Notes: generated by a model from the letters alone, not told the origin. Positions 9,351 through 18,762 are shown, numbered from the stretch's first letter. The stretch: 64,000 nt of DNA from Cohaesibacter gelatinilyticus (GCF_900215605.1 NZ_OBEL01000005.1:124001-188000); one strand, 5' to 3'. Program-made: numbers and translations.

Positions 9351-10565
9351 ATGGCGACAAACAGACGTGGGGGACGCCCCCAAAAGCCAGGATCAAAGCG
9401 AGATGGTGGCAAACCAGCGGGCGGTCGTGGCCCAGCAAGGGCAGCAAAACCTCACGCTAACCGTTCTTCAGATCGCAGCTCTGACAAGCGCGAATTTACG
9501 CCCGGACGTATCGCCAGGCAGGGTGGTCGCAAAGATGCGCCTGCCAAGCCATTCAAAGAGCAGGAGGCGCGTGAACCATTTGTTCTGCCGCCCCGTCCGC
9601 AAGGTCCTGTACCAAAGAGAGCCCCTTTCCAATTGATGGTAACCGAACCATGGGACCATTATGCCTTGATCGATATGGGCCATGGTAGAAAGCTTGAACG
9701 CTACGGCCCTTATCATCTGATCCGTCCGGAACCCCAGGCCATGGGAAGTCCGCGTCTGGCGACGGATGTCTGGGACGGAGCTGATGCAATCTTTTCGGGT
9801 GATCTGGAAGAAGAAGGGCCGGGTCGTTGGAAATACCCCACACCGCTTGCCGAGACCTGGCCAACCCATTGGGATGATATCGGTTTTCATGGCCGTTTCA
9901 CGGCCTTCCGGCATGTAGGCTTTTTCCCCGAGCAAGCCGCCCATTGGGCATGGATGGAAAATCAGCTGAAGAAAGCTTATCTCGGGCGTCCGCCAAAGGT
10001 TCTGAACTTGTTCGGCTATTCAGGTGTTGCCTCCTTGGTGGCAGCGCGCGCAGGTGCGGAAGTCACCCATGTCGATGCCTCCAAGAAAGCTGTTGCCTAT
10101 GGTAAGGAAAACCAGCTTCTGGCCGGATTGGAAGGAAAGCCGATCCGCTGGATTGTGGATGACGCCATGAAGTTTGTTCAGCGCGAGATCCGCCGCGGCA
10201 ATCAATATGATGGCATCCTGCTTGATCCCCCCAAATTTGGTCGTGGCCCCAAGGGCGAAGTCTGGCAGCTTTTTGAAATGCTGCCGGAAATGCTGGATGC
10301 TTGCCGTCAGATCCTCTCACCTCAGGCACAATTTTTCACGCTCACGGCCTATGCGATGCGGGCATCTTTTGCTGCTTTCGATGAATTGATGATCGAGGTC
10401 ATGACCGGGCAGGGTGGTGTTGTTGAGACCGGCGAGCTGATGATTGCTTGTGAGAATAATGAGCGTCGTTTGGCTACTTCCATTTTCTCCCGTTGGAGAC
10501 CTCTGGAGCAGAGCGACGAAAAAAATGAGTTGCAGAGCGACAATAGAGACGAGCAGGGAGACTAA
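9351..10565 (+). CDS. Class I SAM-dependent methyltransferase, rRNA (RlmI/RlmK-like) type
   Basis: 404 residues. The N-terminal ~90 residues are basic and low-complexity (many Arg, Lys, Gly), consistent with RNA contact. A Rossmann methyltransferase domain follows: SAM motif I LNLFGYSGVASLVAARAG, acidic loop THVDASKKAV, and motif IV LLDPPKFGRG, which resembles the DPP-type motif of base-modifying RNA methyltransferases. It probably modifies rRNA in the cytoplasm; the exact nucleotide cannot be assigned. The ATG at 9351 is chosen because GAGG lies 6 nt upstream. It is followed after 2 nt by a SpoU-type methyltransferase gene, forming a two-gene RNA-modification operon. Confidence 0.85.
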   Translation: MATNRRGGRPQKPGSKRDGGKPAGGRGPARAAKPHANRSSDRSSDKREFTPGRIARQGGRKDAPAKPFKEQEAREPFVLPPRPQGPVPKRAPFQLMVTEPWDHYALIDMGHGRKLERYGPYHLIRPEPQAMGSPRLATDVWDGADAIFSGDLEEEGPGRWKYPTPLAETWPTHWDDIGFHGRFTAFRHVGFFPEQAAHWAWMENQLKKAYLGRPPKVLNLFGYSGVASLVAARAGAEVTHVDASKKAVAYGKENQLLAGLEGKPIRWIVDDAMKFVQREIRRGNQYDGILLDPPKFGRGPKGEVWQLFEMLPEMLDACRQILSPQAQFFTLTAYAMRASFAAFDELMIEVMTGQGGVVETGELMIACENNERRLATSIFSRWRPLEQSDEKNELQSDNRDEQGD

Positions 10566-10567
10566 TC

Positions 10568-11404
10568 ATGGCAACCGAAGACCGTGCCCATCGAAAAGGC
10601 CTCATCAAGGAAATCACTGCTGTCTCCAACCAGCATATCAAGGATATTCGTGCGTTGGAGCGTCGCCGCATTCGCAACCAGACCGGCCTTTTCATGGCCG
10701 AGGGCTTGCAGCTTGTTGCCTTCGCTGTCGAGGCTGGCTGGGAAGTGGAAACTCTGGTCTATGCCAAGAATATCAAGACCCAACCTTTGGTGCAGCAAGT
10801 GGCGGCCAAGGTTCATGCGCGTGGTGGCCTGATCCTGGAAGTCTCCGAGCAGGTCCTGTCCAAGCTTACCCATCGCGACAATCCGCAGCATGTGATTGGT
10901 GTCTTCAAACAGCGCTATGGTGAGTTGCGTCAGCTCAGCCAGATTGACGGCGATATGGTTGTTGCTCTGGAAGGTATCAAGGATCCGGGAAATCTTGGCA
11001 CGACCATCCGCACCGCAGATGCGGTTGGAGCCAGCGCTATTCTCTTGATTGGCGAGACAACGGATCCCTTCTCGCTGGAAGCCGTACGCGCCACAATGGG
11101 CTCTGTCTTCCATTTGGACATCTATAAATGCACCCGGGAAGAATTCCTGTCCTGGCGCAAGAGTTGGCCGGGCGATATCGTCGGAACACACCTTAAGGGC
11201 GCTGTAGATTATCGCAAAGTCAGCCCCAAAGAGCCGCTCATGGTCATGATGGGCAACGAACAGTCTGGCTTGCCTGACAATATGGCGGAAAGCTGCAATC
11301 ATCTCGTCAAAATCCCCATGGCGGGCAAGGCCGAGAGCTTGAACCTGGCCGTCTCAGTCGGTATCACGCTCTTCCGCTTACGAGAATCAAAGCTGGGGCT
11401 TTAG
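10568..11404 (+). CDS. TrmH/SpoU family RNA 2'-O-ribose methyltransferase
   Basis: 278 residues. It has an N-terminal substrate-binding domain (about 15-110) and a C-terminal SPOUT knot domain with the three SpoU motifs: DPGNLGTTIRTADAVGA (motif 1), MVMMGNEQSGLP (motif 2) and VKIPMAGKAESLNLAVSVGI (motif 3). The family methylates the 2'-O of a ribose in 23S rRNA or tRNA. The domain arrangement resembles RlmB/TsnR-like rRNA enzymes, but the target is not decidable here. It starts 2 nt after the upstream methyltransferase gene, whose last codons supply the purine-rich GAGCAGGGAG ribosome-binding site. Confidence 0.9.
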   Translation: MATEDRAHRKGLIKEITAVSNQHIKDIRALERRRIRNQTGLFMAEGLQLVAFAVEAGWEVETLVYAKNIKTQPLVQQVAAKVHARGGLILEVSEQVLSKLTHRDNPQHVIGVFKQRYGELRQLSQIDGDMVVALEGIKDPGNLGTTIRTADAVGASAILLIGETTDPFSLEAVRATMGSVFHLDIYKCTREEFLSWRKSWPGDIVGTHLKGAVDYRKVSPKEPLMVMMGNEQSGLPDNMAESCNHLVKIPMAGKAESLNLAVSVGITLFRLRESKLGL

Positions 11405-11494
11405 AAACACCGGTAGCTTTTGCGTAAACAGGCTTTCTGCTGATTCATCCTCTTTCAACGATTTCTCTGTCTGAGAGGCATAGAGCGGGCGAGG

Positions 11495-12775
11495 CTATAT
11501 GCAAATTTTGCGGTCCACAAACATATGTATCGACCAAGACAGGATCCCACAAATTAAGAAGCCGATCACAATTGGCTGTGTCATTTGGGAGGCAAAATGT
11601 CCAATAAGAACTGCAACCGGAATTGAGATAATAGTCGATAGAGCACCAACAAGTGCCGCGCCAGCCCCGGCATTGTCTGCAAGATCAGCCATGGCAAGTG
11701 CATTGAGATTGCTCACCAACAGACCGAAACAAAACAGAATTATGCCGATATAGGCAATGAATATCAAAAGCGGTAGACTTGTACCGGTCATGATCAGCAC
11801 AATAGTCGCGATTATTGAGGTCGTGACAATGGTCGCCATGGCTAATATGACAAGAAAGCTTGGCCCTATATGGAGCACGATTTTTCCATTCAAAAAAGAC
11901 GCAGCTCCGATGCATAAGGACAAGGCGGCAAAAATGATTGGATAGAAGGTTCCAAGAGCATACTGAAACTCGAATATCTGTTGCGACATATTCAAATAGG
12001 CAATGAAAGGTCCGGATATGACCCCTAGTGCAATGGCGTGTCCGACCGCTTTTCTGGACTTGAGAACATCGAGATATGACAAATAGCTTGAGTGCAGGCT
12101 GATGACCTGACGTCGATGGGAAGGCAAGGTTTCTGGAAGCCGCAGCCAAATCAGCAGCAGCAGACCTGTTCCCATCATTGCAAAGGCAATGAAAAGCACC
12201 CTCCACATACTCGCATCGACAATGATCTGGCCGATGAAAGGTGCAAAAGTTGGTGCCAAGACAAACATGACCATAACGAAAGACATGGCACTTGCCATGG
12301 AGGCACCGGAAAAACGATCTCTTAAAATGGCGAGCGTAAGAACACGTGGAGCTCCGAGGCCGAAGCCCTGGAAGATCTGGCCCAATATCAACATCTCGAA
12401 AGTGTCGGCGGCGCCCGAGAGCGCACATCCTGCCAGAAACAGCCCAATACCGATAGTGAGGGTCCTCTTGCGTCCGATGCTATCTGACAGAGGACCAAAA
12501 ACCATTTGGCCAAATGCCAAGCCTGCATAAAGAAGTGAAACGGTCAATCCGACCTGCGCTGTATCTGGCAAGTTGAAATGGCGTGTTATCTGGTCGAAAG
12601 CGGGAAGGATCATGTTGATTGCAAGAACGGATGTTGCCATCAGAAGGGCAATGATCACCAGAAATTCACGATCTTCCGAATTCATTGCTGCAGCCTTGAC
12701 CCTTCTATCTGCTTGGTTCGCTGAAGAGTAATTCCTGGCTTCAAGTACCGGCTGCCATATGGATATCGTTGTCAT
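11495..12775 (-). CDS. MFS transporter, Bcr/CflA drug-resistance type
   Basis: 426 residues, about 12 membrane segments after a hydrophilic N-terminus of about 40 residues. Family marks are the first helix (LAINMILPAFDQI), the loop FGPLSDSIGRKRT (MFS motif A) and the Bcr-like segment LGAPRVLTLAILRDRF. These proton-driven pumps expel drugs or metabolites from the cytoplasm; the substrate is unknown. The ATG at 12775 is preceded by AGAGAGAGC; an internal ATG at 12685 with AAGG upstream is a possible alternative that would remove the N-terminal extension. It is monocistronic, downstream of the SDR/MAPEG pair on the same strand. Confidence 0.85.
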   Translation of the reverse strand: MTTISIWQPVLEARNYSSANQADRRVKAAAMNSEDREFLVIIALLMATSVLAINMILPAFDQITRHFNLPDTAQVGLTVSLLYAGLAFGQMVFGPLSDSIGRKRTLTIGIGLFLAGCALSGAADTFEMLILGQIFQGFGLGAPRVLTLAILRDRFSGASMASAMSFVMVMFVLAPTFAPFIGQIIVDASMWRVLFIAFAMMGTGLLLLIWLRLPETLPSHRRQVISLHSSYLSYLDVLKSRKAVGHAIALGVISGPFIAYLNMSQQIFEFQYALGTFYPIIFAALSLCIGAASFLNGKIVLHIGPSFLVILAMATIVTTSIIATIVLIMTGTSLPLLIFIAYIGIILFCFGLLVSNLNALAMADLADNAGAGAALVGALSTIISIPVAVLIGHFASQMTQPIVIGFLICGILSWSIHMFVDRKICI

Positions 12776-12985
12776 GAAATAGCTCTCTCTTTGTGAAATT
12801 GTCTGCACACAAGGGAGCGTAAGATCTCAACTATACTTGAGGTCAAGGCAATTGTTCGGCTCGTTCAAAGCGGTGTGTATGTATCCAAGCCGAGACGGAA
12901 ACTGATCAATCAACAGACGGTGTATAATAGCGCGGACGTCAAAAGCATCATTAATGATCAAAGGAGCTGCTGTAAGTCATGAACT
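12776..12985. other. Intergenic region upstream of the MFS gene
   Basis: About 210 bp between the end of the SDR gene and the start of the MFS gene, both on the minus strand. It presumably holds the MFS promoter. No terminator hairpin or operator could be recognised. Confidence 0.3.
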
Positions 12986-13687
12986 TTAAAACACTTCGCT
13001 GGCCGGACGCAGATCAATCTCATGGGTCCATGCGGAGCGGGGCTGCTTGGACAGATGGAAATAGGCGTCAGCAATATCGTCAGGGTGCAGACAGGTGTCT
13101 TGGACAGGATTGAACCGCGCTATACTTTGTGGACCCCAGATCAGACCATCAATAAGGGCGTGCACCACATGAATGTTTTTGGCGCTATATTCTCTGGCAA
13201 GTGCCTGAGCAAGGCCGCGAAGGGCAAATTTGGCAGAAGCAAAGGCAGCAAACTTGCTGCTGCCACGCACAGAAGCCGTAGCCCCAGTGAATATAATAGT
13301 GCCGCCATTCTGCTCCATGACCGGCAAGCAGGCTTGAGCACAATGAAAAGCACTCAGGCAACTTGTACGCCAGGCATCAACAAAGCTTTTGTGGTCAATC
13401 TCCGCAAAGGGTGAAATCAACAGTTTAGCGACATTATGAACGAGTACCGTTGGGGCACCATGTTCTCTAAAAATTTTTGCGAAGGTTTGTTGCGTAGTTT
13501 CTTCATCGTTCAAATCAACACAGATATGAACAAAATCTGCCTTGTCTTCTAGTTTCGAAGGGCGTTGATGTGGCGTCCTGGAGAGACCCACTACCCGATA
13601 GTCATTGTTGCCATAATATGTGGCAATGGCCTCTCCAAGCCCGCAGCTATATCCTGCAATGATAATCAAGGGAAGTTGCACTGTCAT
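12986..13687 (-). CDS. SDR-family oxidoreductase with Phe replacing the catalytic Tyr
   Basis: 233 residues, Rossmann fold of the classical short-chain dehydrogenase/reductase family. The cofactor glycine motif GYSCGLG is at residues 12-18, the LVHNVA segment stands in for the usual NNAG, and Ser139 lies in GATASV. The position of the catalytic YxxxK reads FASAK (Phe149, Lys153), so the usual proton donor is absent. The start at 13687 has an AAGGAAAGG site upstream; a longer frame reaching 13756 would overlap the MAPEG gene. It could be an SDR with altered chemistry or a non-catalytic NAD(P)-binding protein. Substrate unknown. Confidence 0.82.
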   Translation of the reverse strand: MTVQLPLIIIAGYSCGLGEAIATYYGNNDYRVVGLSRTPHQRPSKLEDKADFVHICVDLNDEETTQQTFAKIFREHGAPTVLVHNVAKLLISPFAEIDHKSFVDAWRTSCLSAFHCAQACLPVMEQNGGTIIFTGATASVRGSSKFAAFASAKFALRGLAQALAREYSAKNIHVVHALIDGLIWGPQSIARFNPVQDTCLHPDDIADAYFHLSKQPRSAWTHEIDLRPASEVF

Positions 13688-13704
13688 GAGATTGCTGCCT
13701 TTCC

Positions 13705-14103
13705 TTAGCTCAAGAAGCCAAGAATAACGCCTGCAACACCGAGTGTTGCGATCCATCCAGCAGCAAAAGCCAAGGTTCGGGCAACAGGAATACCGGCGGT
13801 ATAAACCACAAAATGGGCAAGACGGGCGGCAAAGAAGAGTTGCGCCATCAATAAGGTCATCGTACCGGACAGTGCCAAAGCATTTGCGATTAAAACCAGC
13901 GGAGCGAAAAGAGCAAGATTTTCTGTTGCATTATAGTGAGCGGCTCGTGCTCGTGCAGCCCATTTTGATAATGGCTTGTCATTCGGGTCCGGATTGCCCA
14001 TCGCCCCAAGAATGCCTAGCACGCCCATGCGATTGAGTACGTAAGGAAGCCAGAAGAATGCAACCATGAGGCAGGTTGCAGCAAGCCAGTGTAAGTCCGT
14101 CAT
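13705..14103 (-). CDS. MAPEG family membrane protein
   Basis: 132 residues with four membrane helices (about 5-25, 55-75, 78-98, 108-130). The AHYNATENLALFAPLVL segment is the typical MAPEG helix-2 motif with its conserved RAxxNxxEN-like core. Eukaryotic members are glutathione-dependent detoxification enzymes; bacterial relatives of this length are mostly uncharacterised inner-membrane proteins. GGGAG lies 8 nt before the ATG. It is 17 bp upstream of the SDR gene on the same strand, so the two are probably co-transcribed. Confidence 0.82.
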   Translation of the reverse strand: MTDLHWLAATCLMVAFFWLPYVLNRMGVLGILGAMGNPDPNDKPLSKWAARARAAHYNATENLALFAPLVLIANALALSGTMTLLMAQLFFAARLAHFVVYTAGIPVARTLAFAAGWIATLGVAGVILGFLS

Positions 14104-14593
14104 TAAATTCTCCCAAAATATGACTGGCTATCGCCGATCAACTAATCAGGCAGACAATAGCTTGATCGTCATTAATAGAAAAATTTCATTTTTGAATATC
14201 ATTTATAATTTTAATGAATATATAAAATTATAAAGGGTAGGGGATAAACCTGAACTGCTTCATATTCACCGTCGAGGTCGCACAATAAGGATTGTTTTAT
14301 AATAGCGTAAAAATCTGCAGCCCGGAGTGGAGCAATCGCACCTACGGGCCTGCCCAACCAAGGGTTTTCCGATAACCTTCGTGATCCGCTAACTTGGATG
14401 TCTGTCTACGCCAAAGCAATTCCTCTCAAACCCTTGGAAACTCTGGGCTTCCGAGCAACTGAACTTGCGCCGTATAGTGCTTGGATTGGGGTTTGCAGAG
14501 AGTATTGCCTATACCCGAAAGGAAGGGTTTTAGAACGTAAAAAAGTCTTTTCCGTTCAGGACTTTAGGGTATTTTGTAGAGGGTAGAAATAAA
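14104..14593. other. Intergenic region without a recognised gene
   Basis: About 490 bp between the MAPEG gene start and the 3' end of the tRNA gene. The first ~150 bp are AT-rich and should hold the MAPEG/SDR promoter. The remainder has a short open frame (14398-14586, plus) with no ribosome-binding site and no recognisable similarity, which I do not call. No terminator or repeat was recognised. Confidence 0.3.
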
Positions 14594-14670
14594 TGGCGCG
14601 CTGGGGAGGATTCGAACCCCCGACCCCCAGATTCGTAGTCTGGTGCTCTATCCAACTGAGCTACCAGCGC
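14594..14670 (-). tRNA. tRNA-Arg (anticodon ACG)
   Basis: The minus strand folds as a complete cloverleaf: acceptor GCGCTGG/CCAGCGC, D-arm GCTC...GAGC, anticodon stem CCAGA/TCTGG with loop CTACGAA (anticodon ACG, wobble A normally deaminated to inosine), and T-arm with GGTTCGAAT. The discriminator G is followed by an encoded CCA. The length is 77 nt including CCA. No integrase or attachment repeat was seen beside it. Confidence 0.97.
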
Positions 14671-14866
14671 TGACCAATCTTGCATCATGAGTGGCAGCGA
14701 TTGTGTTTGCCGCCCGGCAAGTGAGGCTGTTGTCTAAAGCCTTATCGGCTTGTTGGCAAGGGCGTTTTTTGCTTTTCTTGCATTTTTTTAACAGCGACTT
14801 TCTTTTTGGGGATTTTACCTTATGGCGAGTGGCAGAAACCCGCCACTCCGCTTGTAGTTTATCTTA

Positions 14867-15736
14867 TCATCGCCAGCTATCTTTTTCCCACATTTCAGAA
14901 AAAGCCTCCCGATAGGTGGGATAGCGCATTTTGCCACCTATCAATTTCAGCAATTTGTCATTTTTGCAGCGCTTGCATTCGCCGTAGAATGAGCGCGCCA
15001 TGGCAGAAAGCTTCATGCTCTCAAAATCCTGCAAGGGCGGTACATCCACGCCCATCAGATTGGCAGCATATTCGACTACATCCTGTGGTGGGGCCGGCTC
15101 CATGTCGCTGACATTATAGATGCCGTTTTTCTTCTTTTTTGCTGCGATGCACACTGCCAGCGCGATATCAGCAACATGAATGCGGTTGAAGACCTGACCC
15201 TTTTTGTTGATGCGGCGGCCACGTCCTTTCGAGAGATTGACCATGCCATTGCGGCCCGGTCCATAAATGCCGGCAAGACGGAAGATGGAAAGCGGAAGGC
15301 CCAGTTGTCCGGCAAAATTCTGCCATGCGCCTTCAGCTGCTACGCGCTCTGTTGAGCGTTGGGAGACCGGTTTGCAAGCGGTCTTTTCATCAATCCATTC
15401 TCCTTGATGATCGCCATAAACACCAACGGTTGATAGATAACCAATCCATTTCAGATGGGCAGCATTGGCGATATCCAGACGATGACAATTCAGAACCGGA
15501 TCACCCTGCGCGTCTGGTCCGGCGGAAATCAACAGATGTGTTGCTTCCTGAAGAGCCGCTCCAATCTCGGGATTGGACTGATAGCCGTCAAAGCGATAGG
15601 CTTTTAATCCCTGTGCTTCCATTTGAGCGAGTTTATCGGCGTCACGGCTGGTGCCCGCTATCCATTCGCAATCATCTTTCAGCTCGTTTGCAATGGCTTT
15701 GGCGCTATATCCATATCCAAAGATGAACAGACGCAT
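14867..15736 (-). CDS. NAD(P)-binding extended-SDR / epimerase-like protein (YeeZ type)
   Basis: 289 residues. The Rossmann N-terminus MRLFIFGYGYSAKAIA carries a GxGxxA-type dinucleotide motif (G8, G10). The segment LSTVGVYGD and the later FRLAGIYGPGRN are typical of NAD-dependent epimerase/dehydratase-like proteins of the YeeZ group, whose substrates are unknown. The start at 15736 is fixed by AGGAG 6 nt upstream; an upstream in-frame extension has no site. It lies 75 bp after queG on the same strand and may share its transcript with queG and the GST gene. Confidence 0.78.
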   Translation of the reverse strand: MRLFIFGYGYSAKAIANELKDDCEWIAGTSRDADKLAQMEAQGLKAYRFDGYQSNPEIGAALQEATHLLISAGPDAQGDPVLNCHRLDIANAAHLKWIGYLSTVGVYGDHQGEWIDEKTACKPVSQRSTERVAAEGAWQNFAGQLGLPLSIFRLAGIYGPGRNGMVNLSKGRGRRINKKGQVFNRIHVADIALAVCIAAKKKKNGIYNVSDMEPAPPQDVVEYAANLMGVDVPPLQDFESMKLSAMARSFYGECKRCKNDKLLKLIGGKMRYPTYREAFSEMWEKDSWR

Positions 15737-15811
15737 ATCATTCTCCTGTTCCCATACGCAGCTATTTGCGCGGGAGGCCCATCCAGAGGCCAACAAATTC
15801 ATTTATCCGGC

Positions 15812-17011
15812 TTATCGCCCGCTCTGCCATTCCTCAAGTACATTTGGGTCTGTCTCGTTGAGTTCGAACAACGTGCGATAATGAGCAAATTTCTCTTTCG
15901 AGAGCAATTGCCCCAAGGCCCAAACCGCATGTTGGCGGATTATGGGGTCTTCTTCTTTGACTCTTGCCAGAACAGTCTGGATCAGATTGTCGCAGTTGGA
16001 ATTACCCGCGGCAACCAGACAATTTCGCATGAAACGGGCCCAACCGATCCGTTTGACTGGCGAGCCGGAGAAAGTCTTGCGAAATGTCGGTTCATCCATG
16101 GAGAGGAATTCAGCGAGTTCGGGCGCTTTCAGATCGTCACGTGCGACCAGCTTGATCTCACTGGCTTCCTGAGCAAACTTGTTCCAGGGACAGGCCGAAA
16201 GGCAATCATCACAGCCATAGATACGGTTGCCTATCGCCTTGCGAAATTCTATGGGTATCTCGTCTTTATTCTCAATCGTGAGATAGGAGATACAGCGTGA
16301 GCCATCAATTTTGTATGGGCCAGGAAAGGCATCGGTCGGACAAGCCACCTGACAGGCGTCACAAGAGCCACAGCGGTCGATTTCGGCTTCATCAGGCGCA
16401 AGGGGTAGGGATGTGAAGATGGAGCCCAGAAACAGCCAGGAGCCGAATTCTCGGCTCACCAGATTGGTGTGCTTTCCCTGCCAGCCAATGCCTGCCAGAT
16501 GGGCGAGGGGTTTTTCCATCACCGGTGCTGTATCGACAAAGACCTTGACTTCAACACCTTCGTTCCAATCGCGGGTACGGGCGATCAGTTTGGAGGCCAG
16601 CTGCTTAAGGCGTCCCTTGATCAGATCGTGATAGTCGCGATTGCGGGCATAGACGGAAATATTGGCTTTCTCGCCATGTTCCAGGAGTGAGCGCGGATCG
16701 TGATCTGGCCCGTAATTCATACCCAGAATGATGACGGATTGCACATCAGACCAGAGATTTTGTGGATGAGAGCGGCGTTCCAACGTTTCACGCATCCATT
16801 CCATGGAACCATGATAGCCAAGCTCGACAAAGCGGCTCAGCACATCTTCATGATTTTTGGCTTCAGCCACTGAGCAGACGCGCAAATCCGCAAAGCCAAG
16901 CTTCAAGGCTTCGCTTTTCATGAAGGCCTTTATCTTTTCGGCCTTTTGACGTTGTTTGTCGTCTTGCTGGATTTGGTTCTTTGGATTGTGATGAGTGCTC
17001 ATATCGGGCAT
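15812..17011 (-). CDS. queG: Epoxyqueuosine reductase
   Basis: Catalyses the last step of queuosine synthesis, reducing epoxyqueuosine to queuosine in the wobble base of tRNAs, using cobalamin and two [4Fe-4S] clusters. It is about 399 residues. The N-terminal catalytic domain carries the family segment VFVDTAPVMEKPLAHLAGIG. The ferredoxin-like domain has CGSCDACQVACP and, further on, CDDCLSACPWN, giving the eight cluster cysteines. The C-terminus has HEAT-like helices (about 310-390). No start codon has a strong ribosome-binding site; I choose ATG 17011, with 17002 as an alternative. The GST-like gene ends just upstream on the same strand. Confidence 0.92.
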   Translation of the reverse strand: MPDMSTHHNPKNQIQQDDKQRQKAEKIKAFMKSEALKLGFADLRVCSVAEAKNHEDVLSRFVELGYHGSMEWMRETLERRSHPQNLWSDVQSVIILGMNYGPDHDPRSLLEHGEKANISVYARNRDYHDLIKGRLKQLASKLIARTRDWNEGVEVKVFVDTAPVMEKPLAHLAGIGWQGKHTNLVSREFGSWLFLGSIFTSLPLAPDEAEIDRCGSCDACQVACPTDAFPGPYKIDGSRCISYLTIENKDEIPIEFRKAIGNRIYGCDDCLSACPWNKFAQEASEIKLVARDDLKAPELAEFLSMDEPTFRKTFSGSPVKRIGWARFMRNCLVAAGNSNCDNLIQTVLARVKEEDPIIRQHAVWALGQLLSKEKFAHYRTLFELNETDPNVLEEWQSGR

Positions 17012-17062
17012 TGCATGGCTATCGGGTCCGGGATGCAAGGCTCTTTCATACAGCAGCACTGC

Positions 17063-17755
17063 TTAGAAATCGAGATCCATATAGTGATTTGCAGCTGGAA
17101 TACCTTTCAAGCTGTCAGCCAGAATGGGGCGGAAGCAGGGCCGGGATTTGATCCGCTGATACCAGTCCTTGACCACTGGTTCCTTTTCCCATGGCACTTC
17201 CCCCATATAATCAATGACGGAAAGCATGGCTCCGGCAGCAAGATCTGCGTAGGTTATGCGATTGCCAGCCAACCAGTTTCGACGTTCTGCCAGATAGCCG
17301 ATATATTGCAAATGCATGCGCAAGTTTGACCGGGCTGCACGAAGGATATTGGAATCAGGTGAACCCCCACCTTCAGACGGACCCTTGAGCCGCTTGTAGA
17401 TTTTTTCTTCAATGAAATATTGAGCGGTATCATCAACTGCTTTTTCCAGAAACCAGTTCATCAGGCGACGGGTTTCTGCGCGCTCATTTGGATGGTCAGG
17501 CATCAGGCGACGTTCACCAAGCGCATATCCACGTGTCTCATCCAAATATTCTGCTATGACTTGCGCACCACAGACAGGCGGACCATCATTCTCACGAAGG
17601 ACAGGCAACGTGCCAGCCGGGTTCAGCAACAGAAAGGCTTCATCGCGTGCCCATGGCATCATCTCTGTCAATTCAGCTCCGGCCTTCGCCTCGGCCAGAC
17701 ACAGGCGGGCAAAACGGGACGGAACATCCATCATATTGTGATAAAGCTGGAGCAT
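17063..17755 (-). CDS. Glutathione S-transferase family protein, FzlA-like
   Basis: 230 residues with an N-terminal thioredoxin-like domain (about 1-80, NPAGTLPVL with the cis-Pro) and a C-terminal helical GST domain. The acidic-aromatic C-terminus YMDLDF and the place next to queG and uppP recall FzlA, the GST-fold protein that binds FtsZ and coordinates division in Caulobacter and other alphaproteobacteria. I infer this from general resemblance, not from an alignment. If it is not FzlA it would be an ordinary cytosolic GST. It is the first gene of a likely minus-strand GST-queG-epimerase unit. Confidence 0.75.
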   Translation of the reverse strand: MLQLYHNMMDVPSRFARLCLAEAKAGAELTEMMPWARDEAFLLLNPAGTLPVLRENDGPPVCGAQVIAEYLDETRGYALGERRLMPDHPNERAETRRLMNWFLEKAVDDTAQYFIEEKIYKRLKGPSEGGGSPDSNILRAARSNLRMHLQYIGYLAERRNWLAGNRITYADLAAGAMLSVIDYMGEVPWEKEPVVKDWYQRIKSRPCFRPILADSLKGIPAANHYMDLDF

Positions 17756-17954
17756 GAGAGCACCGATCCTGATTTGTGAATCACGAAGCCATTTGTTGAA
17801 ATTTTCATGGATCAGAGTATAAAACCGGTAAATTTTTATCAGCCCGTTAATAAGACTGCATTAATTTTGCCCGGCATCAGGCACCGGTTTGGCTCTTCAC
17901 AGCGATGCATCTTAGCCAGTATGGCGGCATTTCACCAGTAAAAGGGAAGAAAAA
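17756..17954. other. Divergent promoter region between GST-like gene and uppP
   Basis: 199 bp between divergent genes. It must contain the promoters of both units; no operator-like palindrome or riboswitch was recognised. Confidence 0.3.
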
Positions 17955-18761
17955 ATGGAACTGGCCACATATTTCGAGGCGGCCTTTTTAGGCCTTGTTG
18001 AGGGTCTGACCGAGTTTTTACCAGTCTCTTCAACAGGTCATGTTCTTCTGGTGGGGCATTTTCTGGGTTTCGAAAGTGCGGGGAAAAGCTTCGAGGTTCT
18101 GATTCAGTTGGGTGCAATTCTTGCCATTTTATCCGTCTATTTTGCGCGTCTTTGGAATATCGCCATAGCTTTGCCATCTTCTGCGCAAGCTCGGCGTTTC
18201 GTGTTCGCTGTTCTTCTGGCTTTTTTACCGGCTGCTGTGATTGGCGCCAGCGCACATGGCTTCATCAAATCAGTTCTGTTTGAGAGCCCACAATTGATCT
18301 GTACCACGTTGATTGTCGGTGGCATCTTGCTGGCTTGGGTGGACAAGATGGAGCTAAAGCCACGCTATACGGATGTCATGGATTATCCGCTTGGGTTGGC
18401 ATTCAAGATCGGTCTGTTTCAATGCCTTGCCATGGTACCAGGTGTTTCCCGTTCTGGTTCCACGATTGCTGGAGCCCTCTTGATGGGCACGGATAAGCGG
18501 TCTGCTGCAGAATTTTCATTCTTTCTTGCCATGCCGACCATGACCGGGGCATTTGCCTATGATCTATACAAGAACCGGGACATCATCAATGTTGATGATG
18601 CCACAATCATAGTAATTGGTTTTGTGGTGGCCTTCATCTCAGGTGTTTTCGTGGTCAGAAGGTTACTCGACTTTGTCTCGCAGCATGGATTCATGCCCTT
18701 TGCCATCTGGCGTATCATTGTCGGCACGCTTGGCTTCATTGGCCTTGCGATTTGGGGTTAG
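17955..18761 (+). CDS. uppP: Undecaprenyl-diphosphatase
   Basis: Integral inner-membrane phosphatase that recycles undecaprenyl pyrophosphate to the monophosphate carrier for peptidoglycan and other envelope polymers, and gives bacitracin resistance when abundant. The 268-residue length is usual. The two catalytic motifs are present: [14 protein letters not shown] (about residues 17-30) and [12 protein letters not shown] (about 162-173). Around eight membrane helices are visible. A ribosome-binding site AAGGGAAG precedes the ATG. It is monocistronic; a palindromic repeat starts 2 bp after the stop. Confidence 0.95.
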   Translation: MELATYFEAAFLGLVEGLTEFLPVSSTGHVLLVGHFLGFESAGKSFEVLIQLGAILAILSVYFARLWNIAIALPSSAQARRFVFAVLLAFLPAAVIGASAHGFIKSVLFESPQLICTTLIVGGILLAWVDKMELKPRYTDVMDYPLGLAFKIGLFQCLAMVPGVSRSGSTIAGALLMGTDKRSAAEFSFFLAMPTMTGAFAYDLYKNRDIINVDDATIIVIGFVVAFISGVFVVRRLLDFVSQHGFMPFAIWRIIVGTLGFIGLAIWG

Positions 18762-18762
18762 A

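Noticed and set aside
11685-12428. Second open frame on the minus strand within the Bcr/CflA transporter gene
   Set aside because: Same strand, other frame; translation is Cys/His/Arg-rich without family character, whereas the overlapping frame is a clear MFS protein.
14398-14586. Short 62-codon open frame upstream of the tRNA gene
   Set aside because: No ribosome-binding site, no recognisable similarity, and it lies in a stretch with no other coding signal.
14594-14670. tRNA-Arg as an integration site of a genomic island
   Set aside because: No integrase gene and no direct repeat of the tRNA 3' end was seen nearby; neighbouring genes are ordinary chromosomal genes.
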